This document shows, piece by piece, positions 4,416 through 5,861 of a stretch of 5,861 bases of DNA. Positions within the stretch are counted from its first letter, which is position 1; the number at the start of each line of letters is the position of its first letter. The DNA is taken from the NCBI GenBank assembly GCA_016296575.1, contig JAEDJA010000054.1:1-5861 (forward strand), in the 5' to 3' direction. Below the pieces are notes generated by a model. The model saw only the letters and a list, made by a program, of their open reading frames with translations, was not told the DNA's origin and made no database searches. The translations under genes and the position numbers were made by a program. Origin of the DNA: Treponema sp. GTDB lineage: Bacteria > Spirochaetota > Spirochaetia > Treponematales > Treponemataceae.

Positions 4416-5837
4416 ATGTTAGATTTTTTAATTAAATATCAAAGATTCATAATGCTCTTTCTACAGGGAACATGTTCATTCATTGCATTTTTGATTCTGA
4501 TTACTAATAGTTTATGTGCTAAAAGAAAAACTGCTATTTTCCTGCTGGAAGTTAGCGCCGTACTTTATCTGGGAGCCCCTATAGTTTATCTGACCTATGA
4601 AGGAGTTCCTGGAGACACGGCACGATGGTTCTTGAATATTTCAAAATTTTTAGATTATTTTTCTCCATTACTGATGCTCTTAAGTTTCAGTTTGTATCTG
4701 CGGGATTTGCTTTCTCATAAAACAGAGGCGTCAAAAAGAAATAAATTTCTATTGGCACCTGCAGAACTGGTACTTTTAATTGGAGTGATTCTTCTTATAA
4801 TTTCCAGATTTACAGGCTGGTATTATTTTTATGATGAGTTGAATCATTATCATCGTGCAAAAGGCCGCATTATTGCAACAATTATTCCTAGCGTCTGCAT
4901 GATTCTTCAGATTATTTGTATCTTATCAAATTACAAGAACATTTCTAAAAGAGTACGCGTTCCTTTAGTTTTATTTCTGATTATTCCTATTTTATCTTCC
5001 GTTATTTCTTTTAGAACTCGCGGTTTTTATCTTGTGAATATTTCTACAGTATTCATGGCAATTGTGCTTTATATTTTTGTTGTCATGGATTCCAATGAGA
5101 CCATTGAAAATGCACATAAAAGGGAAGTTGAAATTCTTGAAAATTACAAAAGAGAACTGGAAATCAAAGTTGATGAAAGAACAAAAGAACTTCGTATTGC
5201 CAACGAAAAAGTTGAAAATCTGCTTTTGAATATTTTGCCAGAACCAATTGCAAAGGAATTAACTGAACATCCGGATAATATCATTTCACAAAGATTTCCC
5301 AACGCAACTATTTTATTTACAGATATTGTTGGCTTTACAAAAATGAGCAGTCAGATGTCTGCGGAAGAAACTGTTTCTATGCTGAATGAACTGGTTTCTC
5401 TTTTTGATAAGCGAGCCAAAAATGAAGGAATTGAAAAAATAAAAACTATTGGGGACGCTTACATGGCAGCGACAGGACTTACAATCGAAAATACTCCTGA
5501 TGGCGCAGTGAAAATGATTCATTTTGCACAAGGCCTCTTAGCGGATGTACAGCAGTTCAACGAAAAATTCCACATGCAGATAAGAATCAGAATAGGAATA
5601 AATTCTGGAAATCTGGTTGCCGGCGTAATAGGTAAGACTAAGTTTATTTATGATGTATGGGGCGACACAGTAAATGTTGCAAGTCGTATGGAAAGTACAG
5701 GTGAGCCTATGCAGATTCATGTTTCTGAAAATACCTGGTTGCAGACAAAAGATTTTATTCAGTTTGAAGCCCCTGTTAGTGTTGAAGTAAAAGGTAAAGG
5801 TGAAATGTGCTGTTATTTTGTGAAGGGGATTAAGTAA
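4416..5837 (+). CDS. Seven-helix membrane-bound class III adenylate cyclase
   Basis: The 473-residue protein makes cAMP from ATP at the inner face of the membrane. Seven hydrophobic helices are visible (about 11-31, 39-60, 80-97, 112-131, 151-171, 181-198, 206-224), followed by a charged coiled coil (about 228-268, including KVDERTKELRIANEK). The cyclase-transducer-like segment LLLNILPEPIAKEL (269-282) leads into the catalytic domain (about 295-473). Metal-binding Asp303 (FTDIVGFT) and Asp347 (TIGDAYMA) are present. Lys343 (KIKTIGD) and Asp413 (YDVWGD) are the pair that reads adenine, which argues against guanylate cyclase. Asn420 and Arg424 (NVASR) are the transition-state residues, and VKGKG (458-462) is the usual C-terminal phosphate-contacting loop. 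A homodimer would have two complete sites. No known ligand domain precedes the helices, so the signal is unknown. ATG 4416 is the only good start for the first helix; no Shine-Dalgarno is seen. It is divergent from the two-component operon. Confidence 0.94.
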   Translation: MLDFLIKYQRFIMLFLQGTCSFIAFLILITNSLCAKRKTAIFLLEVSAVLYLGAPIVYLTYEGVPGDTARWFLNISKFLDYFSPLLMLLSFSLYLRDLLSHKTEASKRNKFLLAPAELVLLIGVILLIISRFTGWYYFYDELNHYHRAKGRIIATIIPSVCMILQIICILSNYKNISKRVRVPLVLFLIIPILSSVISFRTRGFYLVNISTVFMAIVLYIFVVMDSNETIENAHKREVEILENYKRELEIKVDERTKELRIANEKVENLLLNILPEPIAKELTEHPDNIISQRFPNATILFTDIVGFTKMSSQMSAEETVSMLNELVSLFDKRAKNEGIEKIKTIGDAYMAATGLTIENTPDGAVKMIHFAQGLLADVQQFNEKFHMQIRIRIGINSGNLVAGVIGKTKFIYDVWGDTVNVASRMESTGEPMQIHVSENTWLQTKDFIQFEAPVSVEVKGKGEMCCYFVKGIK

Positions 5838-5861
5838 CAGCTTTAATACTAGAAAATCTTA

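Noticed and set aside
5313..5720. Minus-strand open frames within the cyclase gene
   Set aside because: They mirror the highly conserved catalytic domain coding sequence and have no ribosome sites or protein features.
4416..5837. Guanylate rather than adenylate cyclase
   Set aside because: Lys343 and Asp413 occupy the purine-reading positions typical of adenylate cyclases; guanylate enzymes usually have Glu and Cys or similar there.
1..5861. CRISPR array, tRNA, rRNA or insertion sequence
   Set aside because: No regularly spaced long repeats, cloverleaf-like sequence, rRNA blocks, transposase motifs or flanking terminal repeats were seen.

Overview
The window looks like chromosomal DNA from a low-GC, Gram-negative-type bacterium, most likely a Treponema-like spirochaete of host-associated or rumen type. 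This rests on AT-rich base use, a short lysine-rich S21 protein, a seven-helix class III adenylate cyclase, and decayed Fic/DUF3791 genes. It is an inference from protein style; no diagnostic marker gene is present and no database was searched.

Left part (1-1714): an accessory-looking zone. A DUF3791-type small protein runs off the left edge on the minus strand. A 40-codon relic of a Fic protein N-terminal domain follows on the plus strand, with no catalytic motif. A complete AAA/DUF4143 ATPase gene comes next. Small DUF proteins, Fic fragments and DUF4143 ATPases are common in gene-poor, high-turnover islands.

Middle (1715-2317): a 209-base gap with a plausible promoter, then rpsU (S21) with a near-perfect Shine-Dalgarno sequence. 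The start at 1966 is preferred over the longer frame from 1924. Two back-to-back intrinsic terminators separate rpsU from the convergent operon: a hairpin with a T-run on the plus strand (2191-2224), and a larger imperfect hairpin followed by TTTTT on the minus strand (2248-2299).

Right part (2318-5837): a PhoB/PhoR-like two-component pair on the minus strand (regulator first, kinase overlapping it by ATGA), divergent from a membrane-bound class III adenylate cyclase on the plus strand. The 107-base gap between them holds the most interesting signal in the window. Four hexamers spaced exactly 11 bp apart (TTTAAA, TTTACA, TTTACA, TTAATT read on the minus strand) resemble the phased direct repeats bound by PhoB/PhoP-family regulators. 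Both divergent genes lack a Shine-Dalgarno sequence and have a -10-like element 6-8 bases before the ATG, so both may be leaderless or nearly so. The likely reading is that the regulator controls its own operon and perhaps the cyclase, linking an envelope-sensed signal to cAMP production. I found no RNA gene, CRISPR array or intact mobile element, and no clearly new multi-gene system.
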